Assembly (NCBI GenBank): GCA_040877415.1
Contig: JBBDNV010000167.1
Span: 1 to 61,655 of the forward strand
From: JBBDNV01 sp040877415
GTDB taxonomy: Bacteria; Planctomycetota; Planctomycetia; Pirellulales; PALSA-1355
DNA length: 61,655 nt
Reading direction: 5' to 3'
The notes beneath the pieces were generated by a model. That model did no database searches. It was not told where the DNA came from and saw nothing but the letters and a program-made list of their open reading frames with translations. The position numbers and the translations under genes are program-made. Shown in pieces: positions 52,302 to 61,037 of the stretch (position 1 is its first letter; every line of letters starts with the position of its first letter).

Positions 52302-54473
52302 TCACGGCTTGGTCTCTGGGCGGGCCGGGCCCGCCTTCGTGGGACCGCGCGTGCGCCTGCCGAGCGAGCGGACGACCAGGGCCCACAAGGCGGTGGTCGC
52401 CAGCACGATCGAAACGCCGGCCACGAGGCTGGTGGAAAACAGGCGGTCTTTGAGCCGCCGCAGCGTGCCGCCGATCGCGCCGTCGTACGATTCCTGCACG
52501 ATGACCACGAAACCGGTATCGCCGTCGCGCAGGGTCACGCTGGCCGCTTCGGCCAGCCAATGCGTGTCGTAGGCCTTGCCTTCGGGATCGCGCGCGAGAG
52601 GGTCGACGTAGTTCTCGCGCACGCTGGCGGCCGAAAACTCGGGCAGCTCCCGTTCCTTGATGCGGTACGACTGAAAGCGCTTGGGCACTTCCCGATCGCG
52701 CTTGCGCATTTTTTCGAACAGCGGGTGCTGCAGGATCAGGCCTTTGTTCGGTCCGTTGCGCCAGTCGACCAGCACGGCGAACTGCTCGGGCCGGGCCTCG
52801 AGAATGTCGAGAAATCGATCGACGTTGGCCGATACGCCCAGCACGCCCAGAAATCGCTTTTCGCTTTTGGCGCCGTTGGGGCCGCCGGGCTGATCCTCGA
52901 CGTCGATGAAAACGGGCGTGGAGATGGTCACGGTCCAACGGTCGGTCACGTGGCTATAGTAGACGGTCGACAGGTTGGTCTTGGCGATGTGGTCGTCCGG
53001 GCCTGGGTGCCAGTCCTCGGCATGGTCTTCGACACCGCCGTGAAAGTAGGTGCGCCAGCCGTAGTTGACGCCCACCGTCTTTTCTTCCGGCGCCCGGGCA
53101 AGCTGGATTCCGCTGGGGGCGTTGACGAACCAGCTTTCGACCTGGACCTGGTCCGTGTCGCCGAGCAATTCGTTCAAGCGCTGTTGCAGCGGCTGCCGGG
53201 CCGGGCTAGCCCGGAATCGCTCGCGCACTTTTTCGCGCTCGTCGCCCGAGAGATTCGGATCGTTCAAAAGGCGCCGCAGCTCGGCCAGCTCGAGGTCCGA
53301 AAGCGTGGTAGCGAGCAGGGTTTGAAAGCGATAGCTGGCGGCCACTTCCTCGACCGCGCTTGTATATTCTTCAAACGTGTTGGTGACGCTGGCCGCCACG
53401 TACTTGGCGGCAAAGTTATTGCTCTTCAGCACCCGCAGTCGCAGCGCCTCGTCCGACTCGTCCATCACGGTCGAAAACCAGCTCCAGGCGAAAATGAGCA
53501 TGACGGTCAACAGCAGGGCGGGCCCGATGAATCCCAGCGCCACCAACGGTCGGCGCGCCCGGCGCTTGTCGCGCTCGGCGAGCGCGTCGAGTACTTCCTG
53601 CACGTTGGCATAGCGGCGAAGTCGATCGGCCGCCAGGCAGCCGTCGACGATGTCGGCCAACTCACGATCGACGCCCGGGGTCTGGCGATGTTCGGCCGGC
53701 GGCGGAGACGTTTCGATCAGTTTGCGGTAGCGCGCCAGGCGGTCTTCCAGATCGGTGGCCTGTTCGAGGCTGCCGGTTGCCGCTTCGTTGCGGTGCGGGG
53801 GCGCTGCGGTCAACATGCAATAGAGCAGGGCACCCAGCGCGTAGACGTCCCACCGCACGTCGGGCACGGCTTCGAGATCGGCCTGTTCCGGCGCCATGTA
53901 AAACAGCGTGCCCAGGGCCGGCGTCTGTTCGTGCGACAGGCGCGATTGTCCAAAATCGGCCAGGCGCGGACGTCCGTCCTGGTCCACCAGAACGTTGGCC
54001 GGCTTCAGGTCGCAGTGCAGGATGCCCTTGCCGTGCGCGTGCAAAAGGCCCACGGCCACGTCGCGAAACAGGGCCACCGCTTCGCGCACCGGCAGCTTGC
54101 CTTCGCGCGCCAGAAGATCTTCGAGCGACCCTTGCTCGACGTATTCCATGACGTAGTAGGGCGGCTGGGCTTCCCATTCGACGGCCAGCAATTGCACGAC
54201 GTAGCGATCCGCCGAAAGGAACGCCAGCTTTTCCACTTCCCGCGAAAGGATCGACCAGTCGAGGCCGCCCTGATGGGCGTAGAATTTGATGGCCACCTGG
54301 CGGCCCGTGTTGCGGTCCCGCGCGACCCAGACTTCGCCATAGGCCCCGGCGCCCAGGAATTTGCGCGGCTCGTAACCGGGGATCTGCGCGGGCGGCCGCG
54401 CGGGCTTGAGGCTCAACGCCTGGGCCCGCCGCTGTTCGTCGGCCGTTTGTTGCTCGGTGTGATCGAAGTCCAT
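52302..54473 (-). CDS. Receptor Ser/Thr protein kinase with extracytoplasmic sensor
   Basis: A 723-residue Hanks-type kinase. Cytoplasmic catalytic domain: FLGAGAYGEVWVA (39-51), Lys63 in VAIKF, HCDLKPAN (153-160, catalytic Asp155; Cys precedes it, so a non-RD kinase), ADFGQ (172-176) and APE (194-196). One membrane helix at about 310-332, then a roughly 350-residue outside region with a Cache-like sensor core (YFHGGVEDHAEDWHPGPDDH, VTDRWTVTISTPVFID), and a second helix at about 680-700. Start is ATG 54473. It is transcribed ahead of the FHA-cyclase and likely phosphorylates it. Confidence 0.9.
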   Translation of the reverse strand: MDFDHTEQQTADEQRRAQALSLKPARPPAQIPGYEPRKFLGAGAYGEVWVARDRNTGRQVAIKFYAHQGGLDWSILSREVEKLAFLSADRYVVQLLAVEWEAQPPYYVMEYVEQGSLEDLLAREGKLPVREAVALFRDVAVGLLHAHGKGILHCDLKPANVLVDQDGRPRLADFGQSRLSHEQTPALGTLFYMAPEQADLEAVPDVRWDVYALGALLYCMLTAAPPHRNEAATGSLEQATDLEDRLARYRKLIETSPPPAEHRQTPGVDRELADIVDGCLAADRLRRYANVQEVLDALAERDKRRARRPLVALGFIGPALLLTVMLIFAWSWFSTVMDESDEALRLRVLKSNNFAAKYVAASVTNTFEEYTSAVEEVAASYRFQTLLATTLSDLELAELRRLLNDPNLSGDEREKVRERFRASPARQPLQQRLNELLGDTDQVQVESWFVNAPSGIQLARAPEEKTVGVNYGWRTYFHGGVEDHAEDWHPGPDDHIAKTNLSTVYYSHVTDRWTVTISTPVFIDVEDQPGGPNGAKSEKRFLGVLGVSANVDRFLDILEARPEQFAVLVDWRNGPNKGLILQHPLFEKMRKRDREVPKRFQSYRIKERELPEFSAASVRENYVDPLARDPEGKAYDTHWLAEAASVTLRDGDTGFVVIVQESYDGAIGGTLRRLKDRLFSTSLVAGVSIVLATTALWALVVRSLGRRTRGPTKAGPARPETKP

Positions 54474-54673
54474 GGCCGGGCAGAATGGGGTGTCCGAGAG
54501 ACAAATGTGGCGCGGGTGGCTCGTCCGCCCGTGCCTTTCAATCCGGTGGGCCTGTGCGGGCAGCACGGGTGGACAAGCCACGCGTGGCAGCCGAAAAACG
54601 GCATCGGCCCTATGAGTTATAGTATTAAGCGGCCACGCTGTTGAGAATCTTAGTTCCGTGGGGACGCAGCGTT

Positions 54674-55900
54674 ATGACGAGATTTCGCGGATGGTTGCTG
54701 TTGGGGGCGGCCAGCCTGTGGACACTTTGCGGCGCCGCGGATGCCCAAATCCGCGCCCCCGACGCTGCCTCCGGCAAGGCCGGGGCCCAGACCGGCGGCG
54801 CGGCGCTGCCGCTCGACGCGTTCCGGCCCAAGGCGATGCTCGAAGTCGAGGCCCACCCGCTTGAGCGGGCCAAATTCCCCGTCGTCGACGTGCACGTGCA
54901 TCCCAGGTTTCGGCTGGGGCATTCGCCCGAGCGGCTCGACGAATTCGTCAAACTGATGGACGCGCAGAATATCGCCGTGTGCGTCAGTCTGGACGGCGGG
55001 CTGGGCGAGCCGTTTGACGAGCACCGCAAATTTCTCTGGACGAAGTACCGCGAGCGTTTCGTCATCTTTGCCAACATCGACTGGCGGGGCCAAGGCAAAG
55101 TCGACGACCCGGCCACGTGGGATTGCCAGCGACCGGACTTCGCGCGGCGCATGGCCGACGCCTTGGCCGAAGTCAAAGGCAAGGGGGCCAGCGGGCTGAA
55201 GGTGTTCAAGGACCTGGGGCTCGTGTATCGCAATCCCGACGGTTCGCTGATCCGGGTCGACGATCCGCGCTGGGATCCGATCTGGAGGGCATGCGGCGAG
55301 CTCGGCTTGCCGGTGCTAATTCATACGGCCGATCCCAAGGCGTTCTTCCTGCCGATCGACGCAACCAACGAAAGGTGGGAAGAACTGAAGCGCCATCCCG
55401 ACTGGAGCTTTTACGGTCCGGCCTTTCCGAAGTATGAAGAGTTGATCGAGCAGTTTCTCAACGTCGTCGAGCGGCACGGGCAAACGACGTTTATCGGGGC
55501 GCACGTCGCTTCGAGCGCCGAAGATCTGGGCAGCGTCGGCCGCTGGCTCGACAAGTATCCGAACCTGTACGTCGACATCGCCGCGCGGATTGCCGAGCTC
55601 GGCCGCCAGCCGTACACGGCGCGCAAGTTTTTCGTGAAGTACGCCGATCGCATCCTGTTCGCCACCGACGGTCCGCGCGTGGCCGAGCGGCTCCAATACC
55701 ACTGGCGATTTCTCGAGACGTACGACGAGTATTTTCCCTACTCCGAGAACCCGTTTCCGCCGCAAGGGTTTTGGCAGATCTACGGCGTGGGTTTGCCCGA
55801 CGACGTGCTGGGCAAGGTGTATTACGAGAACGCCGAGCGGCTGATCGGCGGCGTCAAGGAGCGGTGCGAAGCGTACGGGGCACGCGCGCCGCGCCGCTAA
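54674..55900 (+). CDS. Secreted amidohydrolase (PF04909-like)
   Basis: A 408-residue metal-dependent hydrolase of the amidohydrolase-2 group. A signal peptide (WLLLGAASLWTLCGAADA) is followed by VVDVHVHPRF (HxH metal site), LPVLIHTADP, GQTTFIGAHVAS and FATDGPR with the final metal Asp. Substrates in this family range from uracil-like rings to aromatic acids (decarboxylase or hydrolase); none can be deduced here. ATG 54674 has GGGGAC upstream and gives a proper signal peptide. It diverges from the kinase gene across 200 bp. Confidence 0.82.
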   Translation: MTRFRGWLLLGAASLWTLCGAADAQIRAPDAASGKAGAQTGGAALPLDAFRPKAMLEVEAHPLERAKFPVVDVHVHPRFRLGHSPERLDEFVKLMDAQNIAVCVSLDGGLGEPFDEHRKFLWTKYRERFVIFANIDWRGQGKVDDPATWDCQRPDFARRMADALAEVKGKGASGLKVFKDLGLVYRNPDGSLIRVDDPRWDPIWRACGELGLPVLIHTADPKAFFLPIDATNERWEELKRHPDWSFYGPAFPKYEELIEQFLNVVERHGQTTFIGAHVASSAEDLGSVGRWLDKYPNLYVDIAARIAELGRQPYTARKFFVKYADRILFATDGPRVAERLQYHWRFLETYDEYFPYSENPFPPQGFWQIYGVGLPDDVLGKVYYENAERLIGGVKERCEAYGARAPRR

Positions 55901-56149
55901 GCCGCCAGCGGCCGCTGGGGCTCAGCGAGGCGGCCAGGAGAAGAGGCGGGTGCGGTTGCCGTCCGGGGTCCAGCGTGTTGGCTTCGCGCAAGCCTTCGGG
56001 GTCGTGCACCGGGTACAACACGGCCATTCCCGACGAGCTGACATTGACCGCAACCCTAGTTGCTCTAGAATGTTGCGATTCTTTCGGCGATTTGCAAGAC
56101 GACCTATGCCCCCAGTCGACCGTTCCACGCTCCCGGCCGAGCGCGCGCC
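55901..56149. other. Intergenic region upstream of lysS
   Basis: 249 bp. The minus strand has an open frame including LYPVHDPEGLREANTLDPG, which reads like a fragment of a gene, but it lacks supporting context. The right half holds the lysS promoter. Confidence 0.4.
56044..56071 (+). promoter_or_regulatory. Candidate lysS promoter
   Basis: TTGACC (56044-56049) and TAGAAT (56066-56071) with a 16-bp spacer, about 78 bp before the lysS ATG. No operator or leader structure seen. Confidence 0.5.
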
Positions 56150-57670
56150 ATGACCGATACCCCGGATTCCCCCGGCATCCACGAGGCTTCAAGGCGCGAA
56201 AAACTGCGCAAGATCCAGGAGCTGGGGATCAATCCCTGGGGATCCCGCTTCGACGGCCACATGCCGATCGGCGACGTCCGGGCTCGGGAGGCGGAAATCA
56301 CCGTCGAGCCGGCGCCGCCCGACCCTGAGAAACGCGATCCGGCGATGCATGGTCCGACGGTTCGCGCCGCCGGGCGCATCGTGCTGGCGCGCAAGAAGGG
56401 GAAGCTCATTTTTCTCGACATTCGCGACTGGACCGGGCAAATCCAGGTCATGATCGGCCGCGCACAGGTGGGCGAGGAGCATTGGGCGCTGGCCGAGTGT
56501 TTCGACCTGGGCGATCTGGTGGGCGTCGACGGCGAGCTGAAGCGCACGAAAACCGGCGAGCTGACGATCTTTGCCGAGAAGCTGCACTTCCTGACCAAGT
56601 CGATCGAGCCGCCGCCCGAAAAGCACCACGGGCTGGTCGATCCCGAGCTGCGCCAGCGGATGCGTTATCTCGACCTGGCCTACACCGAAGGCGTGCTGCC
56701 GCGATTCGTCAAGCGCACGAAGATCGTCACTTCGATTCGCGGCACGATGGCGGCCGAGGGATACCTGGAAGTCGAAGGTCCCACGTTGCACACAATCGCC
56801 GGCGGAGCGGCGGCCCGGCCGTTCAAGACGCACCACAACGCGCTCGATCTGCCGCTCTTCATGCGGATCGCGCTGGAATTGCACCTGAAGCGGCTGCTGG
56901 TGGGAGGGATGGAGCGCGTCTACGAGATGGGGCGCGTCTATCGCAACGAAGGGATCAGCCAGCGGCACAATCCCGAATTCACGATGCTCGAAGCGTATCA
57001 GGCCTACGGCGACTACCGGACGATGATGGACCTGACGGAGCGGATCATCCAGGATGCGATCGCCGCGGTGGGCGGGAGCCACAAGATTCCCTGGGGCGAC
57101 GGCGAGCACGCGATCGACTTTACGCCCCCCTTTGCCCGGCGCACGTACGACGAGTTGTTCGCCGAGCACACGGGCGTTGGGGCCGACGACCCGGCGGCGA
57201 TCAGGAAGTCGGCCGACCAGGCGGGACTGGAGACCGCCGGCAAGCATCCCGACGTGATCAAGAACGAGTTGTTCGAAGCGCGCGTCGAGCACAAGCTGGC
57301 GGGCCCCGTGTTCGTGCTGGACTATCCGGCCAGCATCTGCCCGCTGACGAAGCGCAAGGCGACGAATCCGGCCATCGCCGAACGGTTCGAGCTGTTCGTC
57401 GAAGGGATGGAAGTGGCCAACGCCTACACGGAGCTGAACGATCCGGATTTGCAGGAGCAACTGTTCCGCACGCAATTGGCCGGGCTGCGGGAAGAAGACT
57501 CGATGGCCAAAATGGATCACGAATTTATCCGCGCCCTGCGGCACGGGATGCCGCCGGCCGGTGGATTGGGCGTCGGCATCGACCGGCTGGTGATGCTGTT
57601 GACCGGCAGCCAGAGCATTCGCGAAGTGATTTTGTTCCCGTTGTTTCGACCCGAAGAAAACCGCCCGTGA
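56150..57670 (+). CDS. lysS: Lysyl-tRNA synthetase, class II
   Basis: A 506-residue class II enzyme that charges tRNA-Lys. An N-terminal OB-fold anticodon-binding domain (AGRIVLARKKGKLIFLDIRD) precedes the catalytic core: motif 1 around EVEGPTLHTIAGGAAARPF, motif 2 VYRNEGISQRHNPEFTMLE and motif 3 GLGVGIDRLVMLL. Length and the KLRKIQELGINPWG start are normal. A 62-bp gap separates it from two FtsX-like permeases and an ATPase on the same strand; lysS followed by this transporter is a recurrent order in planctomycetes (from memory). Confidence 0.95.
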   Translation: MTDTPDSPGIHEASRREKLRKIQELGINPWGSRFDGHMPIGDVRAREAEITVEPAPPDPEKRDPAMHGPTVRAAGRIVLARKKGKLIFLDIRDWTGQIQVMIGRAQVGEEHWALAECFDLGDLVGVDGELKRTKTGELTIFAEKLHFLTKSIEPPPEKHHGLVDPELRQRMRYLDLAYTEGVLPRFVKRTKIVTSIRGTMAAEGYLEVEGPTLHTIAGGAAARPFKTHHNALDLPLFMRIALELHLKRLLVGGMERVYEMGRVYRNEGISQRHNPEFTMLEAYQAYGDYRTMMDLTERIIQDAIAAVGGSHKIPWGDGEHAIDFTPPFARRTYDELFAEHTGVGADDPAAIRKSADQAGLETAGKHPDVIKNELFEARVEHKLAGPVFVLDYPASICPLTKRKATNPAIAERFELFVEGMEVANAYTELNDPDLQEQLFRTQLAGLREEDSMAKMDHEFIRALRHGMPPAGGLGVGIDRLVMLLTGSQSIREVILFPLFRPEENRP

Positions 57671-57732
57671 TGGGGCGAACGGACCGACGGAACTATCAAG
57701 GACGTACGCGTTCGATTGCCAAAGGATTGGCC

Positions 57733-59304
57733 ATGTACAAGCTTCTGCTCTGCTGGCGCTACCTGCGGACGCGGTACATCGCGCTGGCCAGCATCATTAG
57801 CGTCACCTTGGGCGTGGCGACGATGATCGTGGTCAACAGCGTCATGGAGGGTTTTGCCCGCGAAATGCAGGGCCGCATTCACGGCGTGCTATCGGACGTC
57901 GCGGTGGAGAGCCGCGGAGCCGAGGGTTTCCCCGACGCTAGGGCGCACATGAAGCGGATTCGCCGGGTGGCCGGGCGATACATCGCGGCCATGACGCCGA
58001 CGGTCGCGGTTCCGGCGCTGTTGGCCTTCGAGGTGCAGGGCAATTGGCACCAGCGGCAAGTCACGTTCATCGGCATCGACCCGGGGACGCACGGCCGGGT
58101 GAGCGCCTTCAACCGCTACCTGCAACATCCTCAAAACCGCAAAGCGCCGAAGTTCGAGCTGCGCGACGGTGGTTACGATACGACCGATCACGAAGGCGGC
58201 GCCGACGCGCTTGCGCGCCGGCGGATGGAAATCGCGGGGTGGCCCTACCGGCGGATGTGGGCGCAGTTTCAAAAAGACATGGCCGCGCCGCCCCAGACGA
58301 GCGCGACCGATGAACCGGCGCCAGCCGGACCGCCGCCGGCGGAATTCGAGTACGAAGGCTGGATCTACACGCGCGGCGAAGAGCTCGACGACGCGGCCGC
58401 CGCGGATGAGCTCGACGCGGCGGGGGCCGAGTTCGATCCGTTTACCGACACCCACACCGGAGTCGTCATGGGCATCGCGCTGGCCAGCTACCGGCTGCAC
58501 GACGGCAGCGACCAGTTCTTTCTGCTTCCGGGCGACGACGTGAAGCTGATCGTGCCCACCGCCGGGACTCCGCCGCGGGCCGCGCGCGAAACCTTCACGA
58601 TCGTCGACTTTTACGAAAGCAAGTTGAGCGAGTACGACGCCAACTCCATTTTCGTGCCGATTGAAACGCTGCAAAGGATGCGCGAGATGATCGACCCCCA
58701 ATCCGGCGTCGGCCGCGTCACGTCGATCCAGATCAAGCTCCACGACGAGGCCGACGGCGGGAAGGTGCGCGATCTGCTGCGGGCGGAATTCCCTTCCGAG
58801 ATGTACGGCATCGAAACGTGGCGCGACAAGCAGGGGCCGCTCTTGGCCGCCGTGAACCTGGAAACGACGATCCTCAACGTGCTGCTGTTCATGATCATCG
58901 CCGTGGCCGGTTTCGGCATTTTGGCGATCTTCTACATGATCGTCGTGGAAAAGACCAAGGACATCGGCATTCTCAAGTCGCTCGGCGCTCCCAGCCGCGG
59001 CATCCTGGGCATCTTTCTGGCCTACGGGCTTTGTTTGGGAATCGTCGGCTCCGGAGCCGGACTTGTGATCGGACTGGTGTTCGTGGTCAACATCAATGAA
59101 ATTGCCGAATGCCTGGCGCTTTTGACCGGCCAGCAGGTATTCGACCCGACCGTCTACTACTTCCAGGAAATTCCCGCCGTCGTCGAACCGTTGACCGTGG
59201 TTTGGATCGTGGCGGGAGCGATGTTGATCGCCGTGGTGGCCAGCATTTTGCCCGCCCGGCGAGCCGCGCGACTGCATCCCGTGGAGGCGCTCGGCCATGA
59301 ATAA
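57733..59304 (+). CDS. LolC/E-like FtsX-family ABC permease, first copy
   Basis: A 523-residue inner-membrane permease. An N-terminal helix (IALASIISVTLGVATMIVVN) anchors a large periplasmic MacB-type domain (about 45-390), which contains an acidic Asp/Ala/Glu-rich insert (about 210-245). Three C-terminal helices follow with the FtsX motif EKTKDIGILKSLGAPSRGIL. The family partners with a LolD ATPase for lipoprotein extraction and release to the outer membrane or for related export. ATG 57733 starts MYKLLLCWRYLRTRYIALAS. A homologous second permease follows after 119 bp. Confidence 0.88.
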   Translation: MYKLLLCWRYLRTRYIALASIISVTLGVATMIVVNSVMEGFAREMQGRIHGVLSDVAVESRGAEGFPDARAHMKRIRRVAGRYIAAMTPTVAVPALLAFEVQGNWHQRQVTFIGIDPGTHGRVSAFNRYLQHPQNRKAPKFELRDGGYDTTDHEGGADALARRRMEIAGWPYRRMWAQFQKDMAAPPQTSATDEPAPAGPPPAEFEYEGWIYTRGEELDDAAAADELDAAGAEFDPFTDTHTGVVMGIALASYRLHDGSDQFFLLPGDDVKLIVPTAGTPPRAARETFTIVDFYESKLSEYDANSIFVPIETLQRMREMIDPQSGVGRVTSIQIKLHDEADGGKVRDLLRAEFPSEMYGIETWRDKQGPLLAAVNLETTILNVLLFMIIAVAGFGILAIFYMIVVEKTKDIGILKSLGAPSRGILGIFLAYGLCLGIVGSGAGLVIGLVFVVNINEIAECLALLTGQQVFDPTVYYFQEIPAVVEPLTVVWIVAGAMLIAVVASILPARRAARLHPVEALGHE

Positions 59305-59308
59305 GATG

Positions 59309-59375
59309 CAGAGCCCCCCGGCGAAGCCGGGGGCTTTGGACCGGAAGAATTAGCCCCCGGCTTTGCCGGGGGATT
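59309..59375. repeat. Two GC-rich hairpins between the permease genes
   Basis: AGCCCCCCGGCGAAGCCGGG and, about 35 bases on, AGCCCCCGGCTTTGCCGGGG, each a CCCCGGC/GCCGGGG stem with a short loop. The two units are also inverted copies of each other. They have the form of dispersed planctomycete hairpins; no U-run follows. Confidence 0.6.
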
Positions 59376-59423
59376 GCGTCGTTGTCGTCAGGATGAATGG
59401 CCATACGAGCCGAAAGTTCTGCC

Positions 59424-61037
59424 ATGTACAAGCTGCTGCTGTGCCTGCGGTATTTGCGAACGCGATACATCGCGTTGGCCTCGGTCGTCAGCGTCACGTT
59501 GGGGGTGGCCACGATGATCGTGGTCAACAGCGTGATGGAGGGTTTCCAGCGCGAAATGCAAAGCCGCATTCACGGCATCCTGGCCGACGTGGTGTTCGAG
59601 AGCCGAAACCTCGAGGGCTTTTATGACGCCGAAGCGCACATGGATCGGATTCGACAAATTGCCGGCCAATACATCGCCGGCATGACGCCGACGGTGGCCA
59701 TCCCCGGCCAGTTGGCCTTCGACGTCGGCGGCCACCGGCACACGCTGCACGTCAGCTTTATCGGGGTCGATCAGAAAACCTACGGGCAGGTGAGCGATTT
59801 TACGCGCTACCTGAAGCATCCTGCCAACCGCAAAGAGCTGAGTTTTCAACTGCGCGACGGAGGTTACGGCACGAGCGACGAAGTGGATTCGGCCGAGGCC
59901 GCCGGGGCCGAGTCGTTGCGCGGCGCCGGCTGGCCGCACCGCCGCCGCACGGCGCAACTGGCAAGGGAAAAACCGGCGCAAACGACCATGCCGTCGGCCG
60001 CGCCCTCGCCCGTTGCCGAAAAGCCCGATGTGCCTCCCGAGTCGCTCCTTCACGATGGCTGGAGGTATCGGCGCGTGCGGCGAAGTGTCGACGAGAGGAA
60101 CCTGCCCGATGCCGGCGATCATGCGCCGGCGGTCAATCCGTTTTTGAAACGATCGCCGCAGGCCGAATTCGACCCGGCTCGCGACGCGCACACCGGCATC
60201 GTGATGGGCGTTGGGCTGGCGCGGGTCGCGGATTCCCTCGGCGATCGATTTCTGGTGGTTCCCGGCGACGACGTGAAGATCACGGTGCCCACCGCCGGCA
60301 CTCCGCCCAAGGCGGCCAGCGACACGTTTACGATCGTCGACTTCTACGAGAGCAAGATGAGCGAGTACGACGCGAATTTCATCTTCGTGCCGATCGAAGC
60401 GCTGCAGAGGATGCGGGGCATGATTCACCCGCAAAGCGGCGTCGGATACGTGACGGCGATCCAGATCAAGCTCGGCGACGAGGCCGACGGCCCGCTGGTT
60501 CGCGACTTGCTGCGCAAGGAGTTTCCGGCCGGCTACTACGGAGTCGAAACGTGGCGCGACAAGCAGGGGCCGCTGTTGGCCGCCGTTTCGATGCAAACGG
60601 CCATCCTCAACGTGCTGTTGTTCCTGATCATCGCCGTGGCCGGGTTCGGCATCCTGGCGATCTTCTGCATGATCGTGGCGGAGAAGACGCGCGACATCGG
60701 CGTCCTCAAGGCGCTCGGCGCCCCCAGCCGCGGCATCCTGGGCATCTTTCTGGCTTACGGATTGTCGCTGGGCGTCGTCGGCTCAGGCGCGGGCCTGGTG
60801 ATCGGGCTGGTGTTCGTGGCCAACATCAATCACATCGCCGACGCGCTGGCGCGCATTACCGGCCACGACGTATTCGATCCGACGATTTACTACTTTCAGG
60901 AAATTCCGACGATTGTCGAGCCGTTTACGGTCGGCTGGATCGTGCTGGGCGCGATGTCGATCGCCGTGGTGGCCAGCATCGTGCCGGCCCGCCGAGCGGC
61001 CCGTTTGCATCCCGTGGAGGCACTTCGCAATGACTGA
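59424..61037 (+). CDS. LolC/E-like FtsX-family ABC permease, second copy
   Basis: A 537-residue paralogue of the upstream permease with the same order: N-terminal helix (IALASVVSVTLGVATMIVVN), a periplasmic domain with near-identical blocks (FTIVDFYESKMSEYDANFIF, SGVGYVTAIQIKL, WRDKQGPLLAAV), and C-terminal helices with EKTRDIGVLKALGAPSRGI. Its insert in the periplasmic domain differs in sequence and is more basic (HRRRTAQLAREKPAQTT). Together with the first copy it can form the heterodimeric LolC-LolE-type pair. Its last codons overlap the ATPase start. Confidence 0.88.
   Translation: MYKLLLCLRYLRTRYIALASVVSVTLGVATMIVVNSVMEGFQREMQSRIHGILADVVFESRNLEGFYDAEAHMDRIRQIAGQYIAGMTPTVAIPGQLAFDVGGHRHTLHVSFIGVDQKTYGQVSDFTRYLKHPANRKELSFQLRDGGYGTSDEVDSAEAAGAESLRGAGWPHRRRTAQLAREKPAQTTMPSAAPSPVAEKPDVPPESLLHDGWRYRRVRRSVDERNLPDAGDHAPAVNPFLKRSPQAEFDPARDAHTGIVMGVGLARVADSLGDRFLVVPGDDVKITVPTAGTPPKAASDTFTIVDFYESKMSEYDANFIFVPIEALQRMRGMIHPQSGVGYVTAIQIKLGDEADGPLVRDLLRKEFPAGYYGVETWRDKQGPLLAAVSMQTAILNVLLFLIIAVAGFGILAIFCMIVAEKTRDIGVLKALGAPSRGILGIFLAYGLSLGVVGSGAGLVIGLVFVANINHIADALARITGHDVFDPTIYYFQEIPTIVEPFTVGWIVLGAMSIAVVASIVPARRAARLHPVEALRND

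Noticed and set aside
51852..54644. A 930-codon plus-strand open frame
   Set aside because: It lies antisense to the kinase and cyclase genes and shows no domain; residues are biased to Gly, Arg, Val and His.
55901..56043. Gene on the minus strand containing LYPVHDPEGLREANT
   Set aside because: The fragment reads plausibly but lacks a ribosome site, a recognisable family and a sensible end, so it is only noted in the intergenic entry.
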